A stretch of DNA of 64,000 bases, taken from Anthonomus grandis grandis (taxonomy: Eukaryota; Arthropoda; Insecta; Coleoptera; Curculionidae). Of this stretch, positions 23,888 to 35,800 are shown piece after piece. Positions within the stretch are counted from its first letter, which is position 1; every line of letters starts with the position of its first letter. Location of the stretch: the NCBI RefSeq assembly GCF_022605725.1, contig NC_065550.1:7812001-7876000 (forward strand), read 5' to 3'. The notes below the pieces were generated by a model. That model searched no databases and was not told where the DNA came from. It worked only from the letters and a program-made list of their open reading frames with translations. A program made the position numbers and the translations under genes.

Positions 23888-26800
23888 GTCAGTTTAGATA
23901 ATAGATATTAGATTTTACCGAACATTTCATCCAAAACAATAACCTCAACAAAAGGTAGTAATGTAGTTAAAGTAAGAAATAGATATTTGAATCTAGAATT
24001 GACTGAACTTAAAGTTTTGTAATGTTGTCCAATTTCTTCCTTGAACGAAATGATCCTCGCTCGTTCCTATGCTGTTTTGCAGAATTTAAAATGGTTTTCG
24101 TTATGACGTTTACAAATCTTGGAGTTAGGCCAAAATACAGGCATTGTCGGAGAAACCAGATTTTCAGCAGTAATTTCTGAGAAATAAGATTCTTCCAATA
24201 AAAATGAATTAATTTCGCTTTACTAGCGTTTTGACTTATGATAAAATCTTTTCCATTAAGGATACAACCTTGTTGCACCTAACATCCTTTATCTTTCATC
24301 CAACCTAATTAACCAATGGTATTGACGCTTTGTTTGATCGTGTGAATGTTAGAATTTGGCCTCTGGTAAAACAAACAATTTTATACTTTTAATTTCAATT
24401 TTTTTATTTGACCCTGGACTAATTCTTAAATTCTTTCTTTGTTTATTATTTGTTTCAGTGGCTGTTTTAAATAGGCAATTCGCTTTTATACTTTCTAATG
24501 TATTTAGATTAAAACTGAGGATGCTGTGTAAGATGGCGAAATACGTGTCACCTTGTCAAATACAGGGTGTTTCAGAACTATGGGATCAAACTTCTGGGGG
24601 TTGTTTAGTGCAACAGAAGAATCCATTTGAGTATAGGAACCCATGTCCGGAAATGCGTCACTACGCCACTACGGCCCTAAGACACGTTAAAATTTATAAA
24701 AAAACATTAATTACCTAAATAGGATCTGCTGCATTTATTTTTACCTTTTGTACATGATACCATAACAACAATTGTTTAAAATCAACGCTTATCAATGTAA
24801 TGTTTAAAAATTTTATAGCTTACAATTTTTAAACATTTATTGCTAATGGAAAACTTTACCAATCAAGAATTGGCAGATATGCATTTGGCATACGGAGCAA
24901 CAAACTGCAATGCACGAGCTGCATCGCGGTTGTATCATGAACGTTATCCCGAACGACAGCATCCTGGATACAAAAAGTTTATTGCGGTTCATCGGCGGCT
25001 CGCTGAGTCAGGCATGTTTAAGACCAAGATGCATGATACTGGAACATGAACGGTCGAATTTGAAGAAGAGGTGCTTCAGCGAGTTGCCGATGAACCATCA
25101 AATAGCACACGTGACGTCGCTAAGAATATGAATACGAGTAACGCTCTCTGTTCAAGGTATGACTGCAGCCCATTATCATCCTAGAGTTCAATTTTGTCGA
25201 TGGCTTCTGGATCACATCATTGCACAACCAAATTTTTTACGATATGTTTTGTGGACCGATGAAGTCTCTTTCACAAGAGACGGTATTTTTAATAGTAGGA
25301 ATAGCCATGTTTGGGACGAAGAAAATCCTTAAGCATATTTTTCCAAGAAAACATCAGAATCGTTGGTCTGTCAACGTATGGGCAGGCATTGTTGATGATT
25401 ATTTAATTGGGCCATACCTTCTACCGGAACGGTTAACAGGACCTATTTATCTGCGTTTCTTGGAGGAAGTTCTCCCAGAACTCCTTGAAAATGTTCCACT
25501 AAACGTTAGACAGCAAATGTGGTTTCAGCATGATGGAGCGCCGGCTCACTTTCCTGTACAAGTACAAGTTCTTGGCTTCCTAGGTCACCCGATATAACGT
25601 CGCTCGATTTTTTCTTGTGGGGACATGTAACAAGTCTTTAGTCTACGAAACTCCAGTATAATCAGAGCTAGACTTAATTGGACGAATAACAGCAGCATTT
25701 GAAATCATTCAAAACGAGGATCAAATTTTTAGTGTAGTCCGCCGAAATCATGTGCGCCGTTTAAATCGGTGTATTGAGGTTGGAGGAAGACATTTTGAAC
25801 AATTGTTGTGATGGTATCATATACAAAAGGTAAAAATAAATGCATCAGATCCTATTTAGGTAATTAATATTTTTTCTAAATTTAAACGCGTCTTAGGGCC
25901 GTAGTGGCGTAGTGACACATTTCCGGACATGGGTTCCTATACTCAAATAGATTCTACTGTTGCACTGAACAACCCCTAGAACTTTGATCCCATAGTTCTG
26001 AAACACCCTGTATATTTTAGATGCGATAGTGTCAATGAGAAAGTTATTCGTCTAAAAAAAAACTACAAAATTCATCTAAGAATTTTTCTTGATCAATAAA
26101 TTCATTGTTTATAGCGGGTACAATTATAACCGTTGAATTTTGTATGATTCAAATATTCAAATTCAAATATATAACTTAAAATTGTACAGTGTTGTTACAA
26201 AGTTAGTGTTTGTGCCCTAAGTCACAAGTGACTTGTCGGGACACAGTATTTCAGAATACAATAATAATTTAACAATAAATTTGAGAGCTTGTTATAAAAA
26301 CCAAATTAAATTAACTTAGATTAAATTTGTAAAAGTAATATTTAAATTAATTCATTCTTTTATTCTATCATTAAATAATATTTGCAAATATACCTGTAAT
26401 TATAACATTTGTTTACATTAGAAAAGGTAGCTTTAATAAAATATTTTCATAGTTACACCTGATCCATTCGGTTATGCGTATATTAAACAGTTTTTTTCTT
26501 ATAGCCTTAAAAGCGTGTGGTATAAAATTAAAGATTCTTGGCCCCACATAAGATATATGACGTTGACAAATTGTAAAATCTACCTTAGTCAAATAAACAT
26601 GTTCACTCGTGACAGATCTAGTAATGATGATGATGAAACTATAAAACATCCCGCTTGTCGATCTTGAAACTGACATTATTGACGATATTGACCTTGACTT
26701 TTTATCTCAAATGGTGCATTGGCCGTCAACAACCAGCAACTCAAACGACATATCTGATAATACTGGTGGAGGATCCTCGCCAGAATCCAGTGGAGTAGAT

Positions 26801-29800
26801 GCACTTTCCCATCCACCACCAAAAAAATGGCTACGAAGGCAAAGGAAGAGCAACGACACAAAAAAGTTATTATGTAACAACGAAGTACACGTCAAAGCAG
26901 CATTCGATAAATGGAATTAAACACTATTTCAATTTCCTAAAATATTTATGTCTTTCTACTAAAATTGAATTCAAGTTATTCATCAATTATAATATAAATT
27001 TAAAAAGTTAATGTGTGTTAAATAATAAATTTAATGAAATGTTTGGAAATTACCATTTCCAAACATTTCCCTTTACCGACGAGCTATCTTACTTCAAAAT
27101 ATACTATACTACTGTAAATGTGTTAAATAATAAACAATAATTATTTGCGTCTTATCTTTAAAATAAAAGTTTAAAAAAATTAATTCAATCTAATCAAATA
27201 GTACAAATAGTATTAAGCACAGCAAGCTGATAAAACAAGGGCTAATGTAAGTACAAAACATTTAGATGAAGATTTTTATGAAAGCAACGACTTTAACTTA
27301 TTATGAGGAATATTATTCAGTAACGTCAGTTTCAAGACCCACAAACCGGGATGCGTAAATAGAAAAGCTACTCCAATACGTCCCACAGGCGGTGACCAAA
27401 TAGACTAGGATTTTTATGCGTTAATCATGCAGAAAACCTACTTCAATATAGTCCTGGATGGTGCTATATTGGAGTAGGATTTTTCGGTCTATACGCGGCG
27501 TAATATTCTGTAAATGCTGCTTTAGTACGGCAAGTGTTTCTTTAGAGGTTATCTTTACATTGTTTATATTACAATACATTAAGCGGCTCGGTATTCGGTT
27601 GTTTATGAACAAAAAGTAATTTAACAATTTAACTACAATAAAATGGAAGAAACTATTAAAACGTTACTTAGTGCAATATTAACCGACTATCGAATTGTAA
27701 AAATGGATGGTCAAAGTGTCGAAAGTTTTACTGTGTCGTTTCAATGCAAGTTGAGTGTTGAAAACTATGATGAAACATGTGACAAGTTTATACAGGCTTT
27801 TTCCAATAAAACAGCAAGCAATTGGGTTGTTGAAAAATGCAGTCGTGAGGGCCAACGATTTGAATTTCGTAAAAGGTATTTATGCCATCTTCACTAAAAA
27901 ATAAGGTAAAAAATAAAATGAAAGGAGAGAAGCGTAATTACAATTGCCATGCAAATATCAGTATAAAATTTTTAAAACAAACACATAACAATTTAAAAAC
28001 ATCTAAATTACTTAGAGAACAATTACACCTTTTAATAGATATACATTATGTACATAGTCACAAATTGTACGTTGCTCAGGCTTACAACCTCCTACGTTGC
28101 GGTGATGACGTCAAGGCAATATTTGTCTCATATTTTGAATCAGGGATGACTCCTGCAGCAGCAAAAATATTCCACGAAACGGAATTGGCTAAAAATGTCG
28201 ATTCGGGGGTTGTTAAATGCTTAAAAAAAGGCTCAAAAAAACCCTATGGAAACGCAAGTAAACTATTTATATAAAAAATGGCGAAATGAACGATACGGCG
28301 AAAGAGATGTGAGTAGCGCGATTGAAATTTTAAAGAAGAAGCAGGCCAATCTTTCGGAAGGCGAAATATATATAAAAGAAGATCCGACTATTGTCTTTAT
28401 TATCACGCCTATTATGAGAAGATTGTTTGCAGGTGGATTTGCGAATGAAATATTATTTATAGATTCCAGCTCATCATGTGATCAGAGCAATACAAGTGTG
28501 TCCTTTTTTTTCGTTCCCACCAAGATAGGCGCGGCACCAGTTGCAGTAGCCTTTCACACAAGTCAAAGTGAAATAAACTATTTATTGGCTTTTAATGCCG
28601 TGAAGAAAGCATTAGAAAAAAATACTGAATTATTATTTTCGCCTCCAGTTATATGACTGATGATTCAACAGCAATGCGAAACGCTCTTAAAATGGTATTT
28701 CCAAATAGTACTTTATTACTGTGTATTTTCCACGTAACTCAGGCGCTTTGGTGGTGGCTCTGGTTAAGGGACAACAACATCCCAAAAGAGAATCGAAAAT
28801 TAATAATGAACTTGTTTCGTTTTCAACATTTTGTTTTCCATTACCGAAGAAAGTGCTAATGATTGTTTTATAAGGATGAAAGAACATGATGCTGTAAATA
28901 CCAACCCCAAACTAATGAAGCATTTAAGAGATTTATGGGAGAGGCGCGAAGAATGGGCGTTAGCTTTTCGTCGATTTACGATAAATAGAGGCCACAATAC
29001 GAATAATTATTGTCAGATATCGTCCTTCAGAGGTGTAAAGCCTTTAACATGTGTGCTTTGGTAGATTTTGTGCTTAAGACATTCGAGATATATCACAGAA
29101 AAAGGCTGCTACATTCTGCTAATTCAAGATCTCGAAAAATGACACTGGACTATCAGAAATGTTTTGAGAGATCCAAAAATATAACAGATGTTACACAGGT
29201 TGATGAAAAAACATTTAAAGTTCAGAGCGAACAAACATTAGAGTACTACATAGTTGATGATAAAATTGGATTTTGCACTTGTCCAAGTGGAAGTGGTGGC
29301 CGCTTCTGCAAACATTTACTAGCAGTTGAAAATAAGTACGGTATTATGTACAAATCTTCCCTGCTGCTAACTGAAAATGACCGCCAACAGCTTGCATATC
29401 TGGCTCTAGGAAAAAAAACTCCTTTGTTGTTCTTTAAAGACATCAACGCACCTGTGGACGAAGGATCATCAAATGAACACATATCTGATCATACTACTTC
29501 TCAGCAAGCGGAGTTAGGAGCATCATCACAGTTTAACAATTACTGACAATTACTTCAACAATTACATTACTGACAATTACTTCGACAATTACATTGACAA
29601 TTACAGCGAAGTAGTCTACAAAATAAATGATGAGTTTACACGCATTGGTCTAGTTTTACAAAATGACGCAAATACGAGCCACAGTTACAGGTAAGAATTT
29701 TAAGTCACCTGATTATCAATTTTTAAATAGTATTTCTTTGTATAGAAATTTGCCGGTATACTAGAAACTCTACAGACGCCATCACAGATCATGTCATTTG

Positions 29801-32800
29801 TGTGTCACAAAACAACCGGAGGAGATCAAGAAAAATTAAAGTACAACCAACCTCTATTTCACGCCGAAAAGCTAGAGGTATATCAGGAGGAAGAATTCAA
29901 GCTGGACGTCCTACGAAATTAGAACTTCAGGGCACAAAAAAAACCGCCCCATAATATAGCATTTAATATTGAGAATAATTTGCAGTGTGCCAAAAAACAA
30001 TAATAAACGATGCAAATAGAACCACACTTTCAAGTAAGAATAACGTCACTTAATTACTAATTATTACTAAATAAAAATTATGTTTACAGTAATTTGTCAT
30101 AGAAGAACCTACAACAACATCACGCCGAAGAGCTAAAGAAACCTATTTTAGTCAAAGCATCAGAAAAATAAGCAACCCATAATAATATGGCTTTTAATAT
30201 TATCAATTACTTACAGTATGACAGCAAATATTAATAAAATGATTAAATGTTTTTTTTCTAACCCAACATTTTACACTTACAAGAACTGCGTGCTTCAGTG
30301 TTTTGTTTATTTATTTATAATTTATAAGCCTATTGTAAATTTTAAACTAAACTATTCTATTTCGTGTTTGTGACCCAATATCTTCAATATTGCGGAGGGT
30401 TGTTGGATGGGGTCAGAAATAAAACAGAAACCTGTTTACCTAAATGTCGACGTTTCGACTTATATTAAGTCATCCTCAGGACACTGAAATGGATTCAAGT
30501 AATTACAGAGATAACACAAAGTAATTTCAAGTACATAAAAAACACTATTAAAATAAATGTTCTTTAAGTTACAAAAATTAAAACAACAAAAAACAAAAAC
30601 CACGACACAGTTAAAATTACATTCAGTTACAATCCGTTAAAAAATTTTTTTATAAAAAAAAACAGTATAAAATATTTTTTTTTTTTTTTTTTTTTTATAT
30701 ACATTACACCTCTTACCTAAGTCTAGGTTTCTTAAGTTAAAATTAAAATAAGAGCGTAGAATTATTTTTAACATGGGTTAAATTGTAGGTGTTATTGTGG
30801 GCAAACTAGAACCAACAATAAGCCAAGAAACAAATGTTTTTATTCTTCCGAGCGTTTATTTATTTAATTTTTATGATTCAATGTTATGTTGATAAGTTAA
30901 GGATTAGTAAATAAGGAAGATGTATGTATCTATACGTTCAAAACCAGAAACTTAATTTGTTAATACACTGTGTGATCTAAATTTGGGACATACACTCTTT
31001 GACAAAAATAAATTTTATGTTTTAGTTTTATCTTTTTGGTAGTAAATTAATTAACTGATAGTAACTTGCATTTAGATCATCGGTGTCTTGTTTTTTATTT
31101 ATGCTTTCTTTATACTTTTTTATATTAACCATTTCTAGTAAAATTCTTTTTTTATAATTTGATTCTCTGCCAATGATCCGAGTGCTGTTAAAATCAAATT
31201 GGTGTTGTTGATTGAAGAAGTGTTCTGCTAGAGCAGTCTTCCCAGATGCTGCGTAGTTCGTTGTTACTTCCCAACTTATTAACATACCAACTGATTTAAT
31301 TAAAAATATAGTCCAAAATAAATGGCACCTTATCAGAGACCACTGTAACATCCCTTTAGAAGAATTTTGAAGTCTTTTAGAGTTTGTATTTGAAAATAGT
31401 TATTTTACTTTCAATAATATATATTACAAACAAATCTATGGTCTTGGAATGGGTAACTGTCTATCACCTATATGTTCTGATCTGATTACGTCAGAATTAC
31501 AGAAATATTGTATGGGGAAAATAAAATTAGGTTACCATTTTTTAAAAGATTCGTTGACGACATTGCCACGTGTATTCCAAAAACTGAAATAGAAAACATA
31601 AAAAGTACATTTAACAGTTATTGGTATCACAAACCCACTTTCTCTGAGAGATTTCTTAACTACCAATCAAATCACTCATTTAAACAAAAATTAAACATAA
31701 TTAGCAACCTAAAATCCCGCGCAATAGCCTTATCTCACTCCAGTTTTTATTAAAAAAAATGTTAACAAAATTAAAGATATTTTACTAAAAAACAATTTTC
31801 CTCATAAACTATTAAACAAAATCCTAAACAACAACCCTACACCTATTAAAGTCAAAGAAAACCAAAACCATAAATTTGCAAAAATTCCTTATGTCAAAGG
31901 TTTGTCTGAAAGGCTATCAGGAGTTGTTTCTGATGATGAAATCAGAATAGCGTTCAAAAATGAAAATACCATCAACAAATACTTCTCAAAACTCAAAGAT
32001 AAAACAGCAAATGAGTTACAAAGTGGCGTGGTTTATAAAATACCCTGTTCTGATTGTCAAGGTTTGTATGTGGGTCAAACGGGCAGGTACTTAAAAACCA
32101 GAATTAGCGAACACGAAAGAAGCGTAAAACCAACGAACTACGCAGACTGCTCTAGCAGAACACTCCTTCAATCAACAACACTAATTTGATTTTAACAGCA
32201 CTCGGATCATTGGCAGAGAATCAAATTATAAAAAAAGAATTTTACTAGAAATGGTTAATATAAAAAAGTATAAAGAAAGCATAAATAAAAAACAAGACAC
32301 CGATGATCTAAATGCAAGTTACTATAATTTAATTAATTTACTACCAAAAAGATAAAACTAAAACATAAAATTTATTTTTGTCAAAGAGTGTATGTCCCAA
32401 ATTTAGATCACACAGTGTATTAACAAATTAAGTTTCTGGTTTTGAACGTATAGATACATACATCTTCCTTATGTACTAATCCTTAACTTATCAACATAAC
32501 ATTGAATCATAAAAATTAAATAAATAAACGCTCGGAAGAATAAAAACATTTGTTTCTTGGCTTATTGTTGATTCTAGTTTGCCCACAATAACACCTACAA
32601 TTTAACCCATGTTAAAAATAATTCTACGCTCCTATTTTAATTATAGCTTAAGAAACCTAGACTTAGGTAAGAGGTGTAATGTATATAAAAAAAAAAAAAA
32701 AAATTATTTTATACTGTTTTTTTTTATAAAAAATTTTTTTAACGGATTGTAACTGAATGTAATTTTAACTGTGTCGTGGTTTTTGTTTTTTGTTGTTTTA

Positions 32801-35800
32801 ATTTTTGTAACTTAAAGAACATTTATTTTAATAGTGTTTTTTATGTACTTGAAATTACTTTGTGTTATCTCTGTAATTACTTGAATCCATTTCAGTGTCC
32901 TGAGGATGACTTAATATAAGTCGAAACGTCGACATTTAGGTAAACAGGTTTCTGTTTTATTTCTGACCCCATCCAACAACCCTCCGCAATAAACTATTTT
33001 AAATTTTTGTACACAAGTAAATGCGGGCTGTACTAAACTAGTATTTCCGTATGATAGGGCAGCAAAATAGAGAGTAATACTAGTCCAATACGGCACCTTC
33101 GGGTGATATACTCAAGTAGATTTTCTGCATGATTAACGCATAAAAATCCTAGTCTATTTGGTCACCGCCTGGGGGACGTATTGAAGTAGCTTTTCTATTT
33201 ACGCAACGGGCGTGTTACTGCAATTTCATCATACAAAACCCATCTACCTTTTAGCCATCTACTTTTTTTTACTTTTCATCGCAGCTCGAAAAGTTATAAA
33301 AAATTAGATACCCAACAATTTTTGTCCTTACAAATTTTTCCAAGATCCTACCATTCCCGGAATAAATCGAATCCAAAGAACTTTTGAGATTTTTCAAAAA
33401 GGTACCGACTTTGACTTACATTTTCTCAAATTTAGAGTTTTCGAATGCTCTTTTAAAGATTTTCACAAAAAAATGCTTGGAGCTATTTTTTTTTCAAACA
33501 GAATATTTTTTTGACAGATTTAACGTACTATTTTCCTATTTACCTAGTATTTTCTTAGGGATGCGTTTTATCATAAAAAAGTAAAATTGAGATTCAAGCG
33601 ATTTAAATTAATATGACACATACTGGGGTATTTCATATCCTCCATTCCAAATCTTTTTTTCAACACAAAAAATTTTAAAGCTTATATTTTTTAAAATATC
33701 TTACTCACCCTTTCTTTCTGGCAAACTTTTAGGGAGATTTAAATCCTTTTGGCTGTAAATCCCTTGTTCATCAAAACAAACAGGTACCCATTTCCCAAAG
33801 GTAAAATCTACTCTCTCTCCATGCCTCATTACAAACAAACTTCTTGAAATGGTTTCGTCCTAGGGGAATCAAAACATGTAACTATATTCAAAACAATAAT
33901 ATTAATATTTCTTGCTACCTCTTTGCATTCTTGTTTCTGTATATGAATAAGATTTTCGTAAACATTTTCTTTTGGATTATCAGACGTGTCGACTTCAGGT
34001 AACCAAGGCGTAGGAGGCGCGTCAACTTTTGCATTATTTAACACTGAGTGCGAGCATACATCCTTCAAGAGTTCATTGATTGAGTCAGAAGCACTTAAAT
34101 CACCTAAAGACAAAGAAAGTAAGGACACAGTATTGGATTGATTAGAAAGTAGACCTTTTAATACTTACCAGAAAGTTGATTTTCCGATTCAGGTGTCAAG
34201 CTGTTAATCGGTACATTTGCGTGTAAAGTCCAAGCTTCGGACTCTGCGGTTCTTTTTGTATAACTGGAAGTATTCATGGTTTTATTGGTAAATAACCTGG
34301 ATTGCTTTTTACAATAAATAACAATCTAAGTTTTACTGATTTCGAAAGAATCGCTTTTAAGTGAGGCGCGAACCACCAACGAAAAAAAGATTATAAAGCA
34401 GACAAATTTAATACAGGATTTGTTAGTAAGGGTCATTACACCAGATATAATTATGTTTTTTTTGTTATCGTCAAGGTTAAGTTCAATTGTCTAAAAAAAC
34501 AGATAACGGAACAAACGTGAGAATTATTTAAAATATCAGACTAATTAGTTTACTTGGTCAATATTTAAATAAATAAAAATAAACAGAAAATTGTATATCA
34601 TGAGGCTAATGATCAAAGGAAAAACGAGCTTAGTGGTGGATAGATAAAATTATGGCTATATTAAAAAAAAAGTGTATTAGGATATTTAAGTAAATTAAAT
34701 AACGATCGTTGTGGTATAGTGGGCCGCCGGAGGCTATTATGCACATAGGTGGATGGACTCGATTACTTCAATATAAGTCATAATGATGTATGTGATGCTT
34801 AGAACATTGAAAGGCTAGAATCAGCATTGCCGTGGAAATATGGGTAGTTTGTTTGCTTGCAACAACTCTGATGCAATTATGCCAAATGCTTATGTAGAAA
34901 TGGCAAAAAAACTTTATAATATCATAAAAATTTATCACTTCTACAACAAGCGCAAAATAATACTATTCCTCTTTAATAAAATATGAAGCATTAGAAGAAG
35001 TCAACATTCAAAGTTAAATGAATGTAGATAATTATATTAGAGAAAAAGGCAATAACATCGCAACGCCGCTCGGTCGCATTGTTGATTCCACCGACACAAG
35101 CAATCTTTGCCTAGACGAACTCAAAGAACGTATTAGGCAAGAAAACCGACAAATATCTCCAGAAGTGTTAGAAAAAGTCAGAAACGAATTTTATTATCGT
35201 CTTGGGCTTTGCCAACAAGTAAATGGTACTCATTTTGAGCATCTTATACATTAAACGCAACTTTTAATAATTTAATGGTTTTTTTTTCGTATTTCTCCTT
35301 TAAATAATCACAAAAGTAAATAGGGCAATTTAATTTAATCAGGAAAAAGGGCTTTTTTCAATGAGAGTTGAAAAAAAGTGGCTTTCCATTTGAAAAAAAA
35401 AGTTTGGGTTAATTTGGACCCCCCCTGTAGGTGAAAAAATACAAAAACTATCTTGAAATGTGAAAAAAAATCACAACAAAAATCGACGGGTCTCAGGAGT
35501 TTTGCGAGATAAAATTTGATTAGTTTTAACTGAATTTATTTCAGTTAAAACTAATATATATATATATATACAGTGTGGTGACTTATATATATATATAGAT
35601 ATATATATATATATATATATATATATCTATATATATATATATAAAATATTTTATACTATATATATATATATATATAGATATATGCATATAAAAATTTGGA
35701 AAACTTAATTAGTTACTTAGATTTTCTAAATAGGGACGTAATTGCTCTGAGTAAAACAATACCATTATCTATAAAGTAATAACTTAAATATTATAATAAT

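Larger units (their letters stand above)
30348..32998 (+). mobile_element. Penelope-like element 2, inverted pseudo-LTRs, tail and target duplication
   Basis: The target duplication is TAAACTATT (30,348-30,356 and 32,990-32,998). A 32-nt tail (30,357-30,388) lies on the ORF 5' side. The pseudo-LTRs are inverted: 30,389-about 31,267 and about 32,128-32,990, with near identity over most of about 870 bp and ends ATTGCGGAGGGTTGTTGGAT. The arms include the end of the endonuclease coding region, so the left arm carries that piece backwards. The centre encodes RT and GIY-YIG remnants. Both arms carry a hammerhead-like motif. Confidence 0.88.
27352..33205 (+). mobile_element. MULE (Mutator-like element) with about 200-bp inverted repeats, containing a PLE
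   Basis: The ends TGCGTAAATAGAAAAGCTAC (27,352) and the inverted copy ending at 33,205 match over about 105 bp with few changes, including GGCGGTGACCAAATAGACTA. They match more loosely out to about 200 bp. Inside are a transposase with MULE and SWIM domains on the + strand and a complete PLE insertion (30,348-32,998). I could not find the 8-10 bp target duplication: flanks AAACCGGGA and ACGGGCGTG do not match. The whole element lies in the 24.5-kb UBASH3 intron, antisense to the gene. Confidence 0.85.

Noticed and set aside
29548..29610. TGACAATTAC units considered as a CRISPR-like or satellite array
   Set aside because: Only a few short degenerate units in the MULE 3' end, with no spacer structure.
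30676..30697. Poly-T run as a LINE or SINE tail
   Set aside because: It is mirrored in the other pseudo-LTR of PLE 2 and is part of that repeat.
27343..33214. Target-site duplication for the MULE
   Set aside because: Flanking 9-mers AAACCGGGA and ACGGGCGTG share words but are not a duplication.
33829..34128. Single 99-codon minus ORF as one exon
   Set aside because: It runs through a 59-bp intron in the wrong frame for RHGER; splitting it at GTAGCA and CCCCTAG gives the correct UBASH3 reading.
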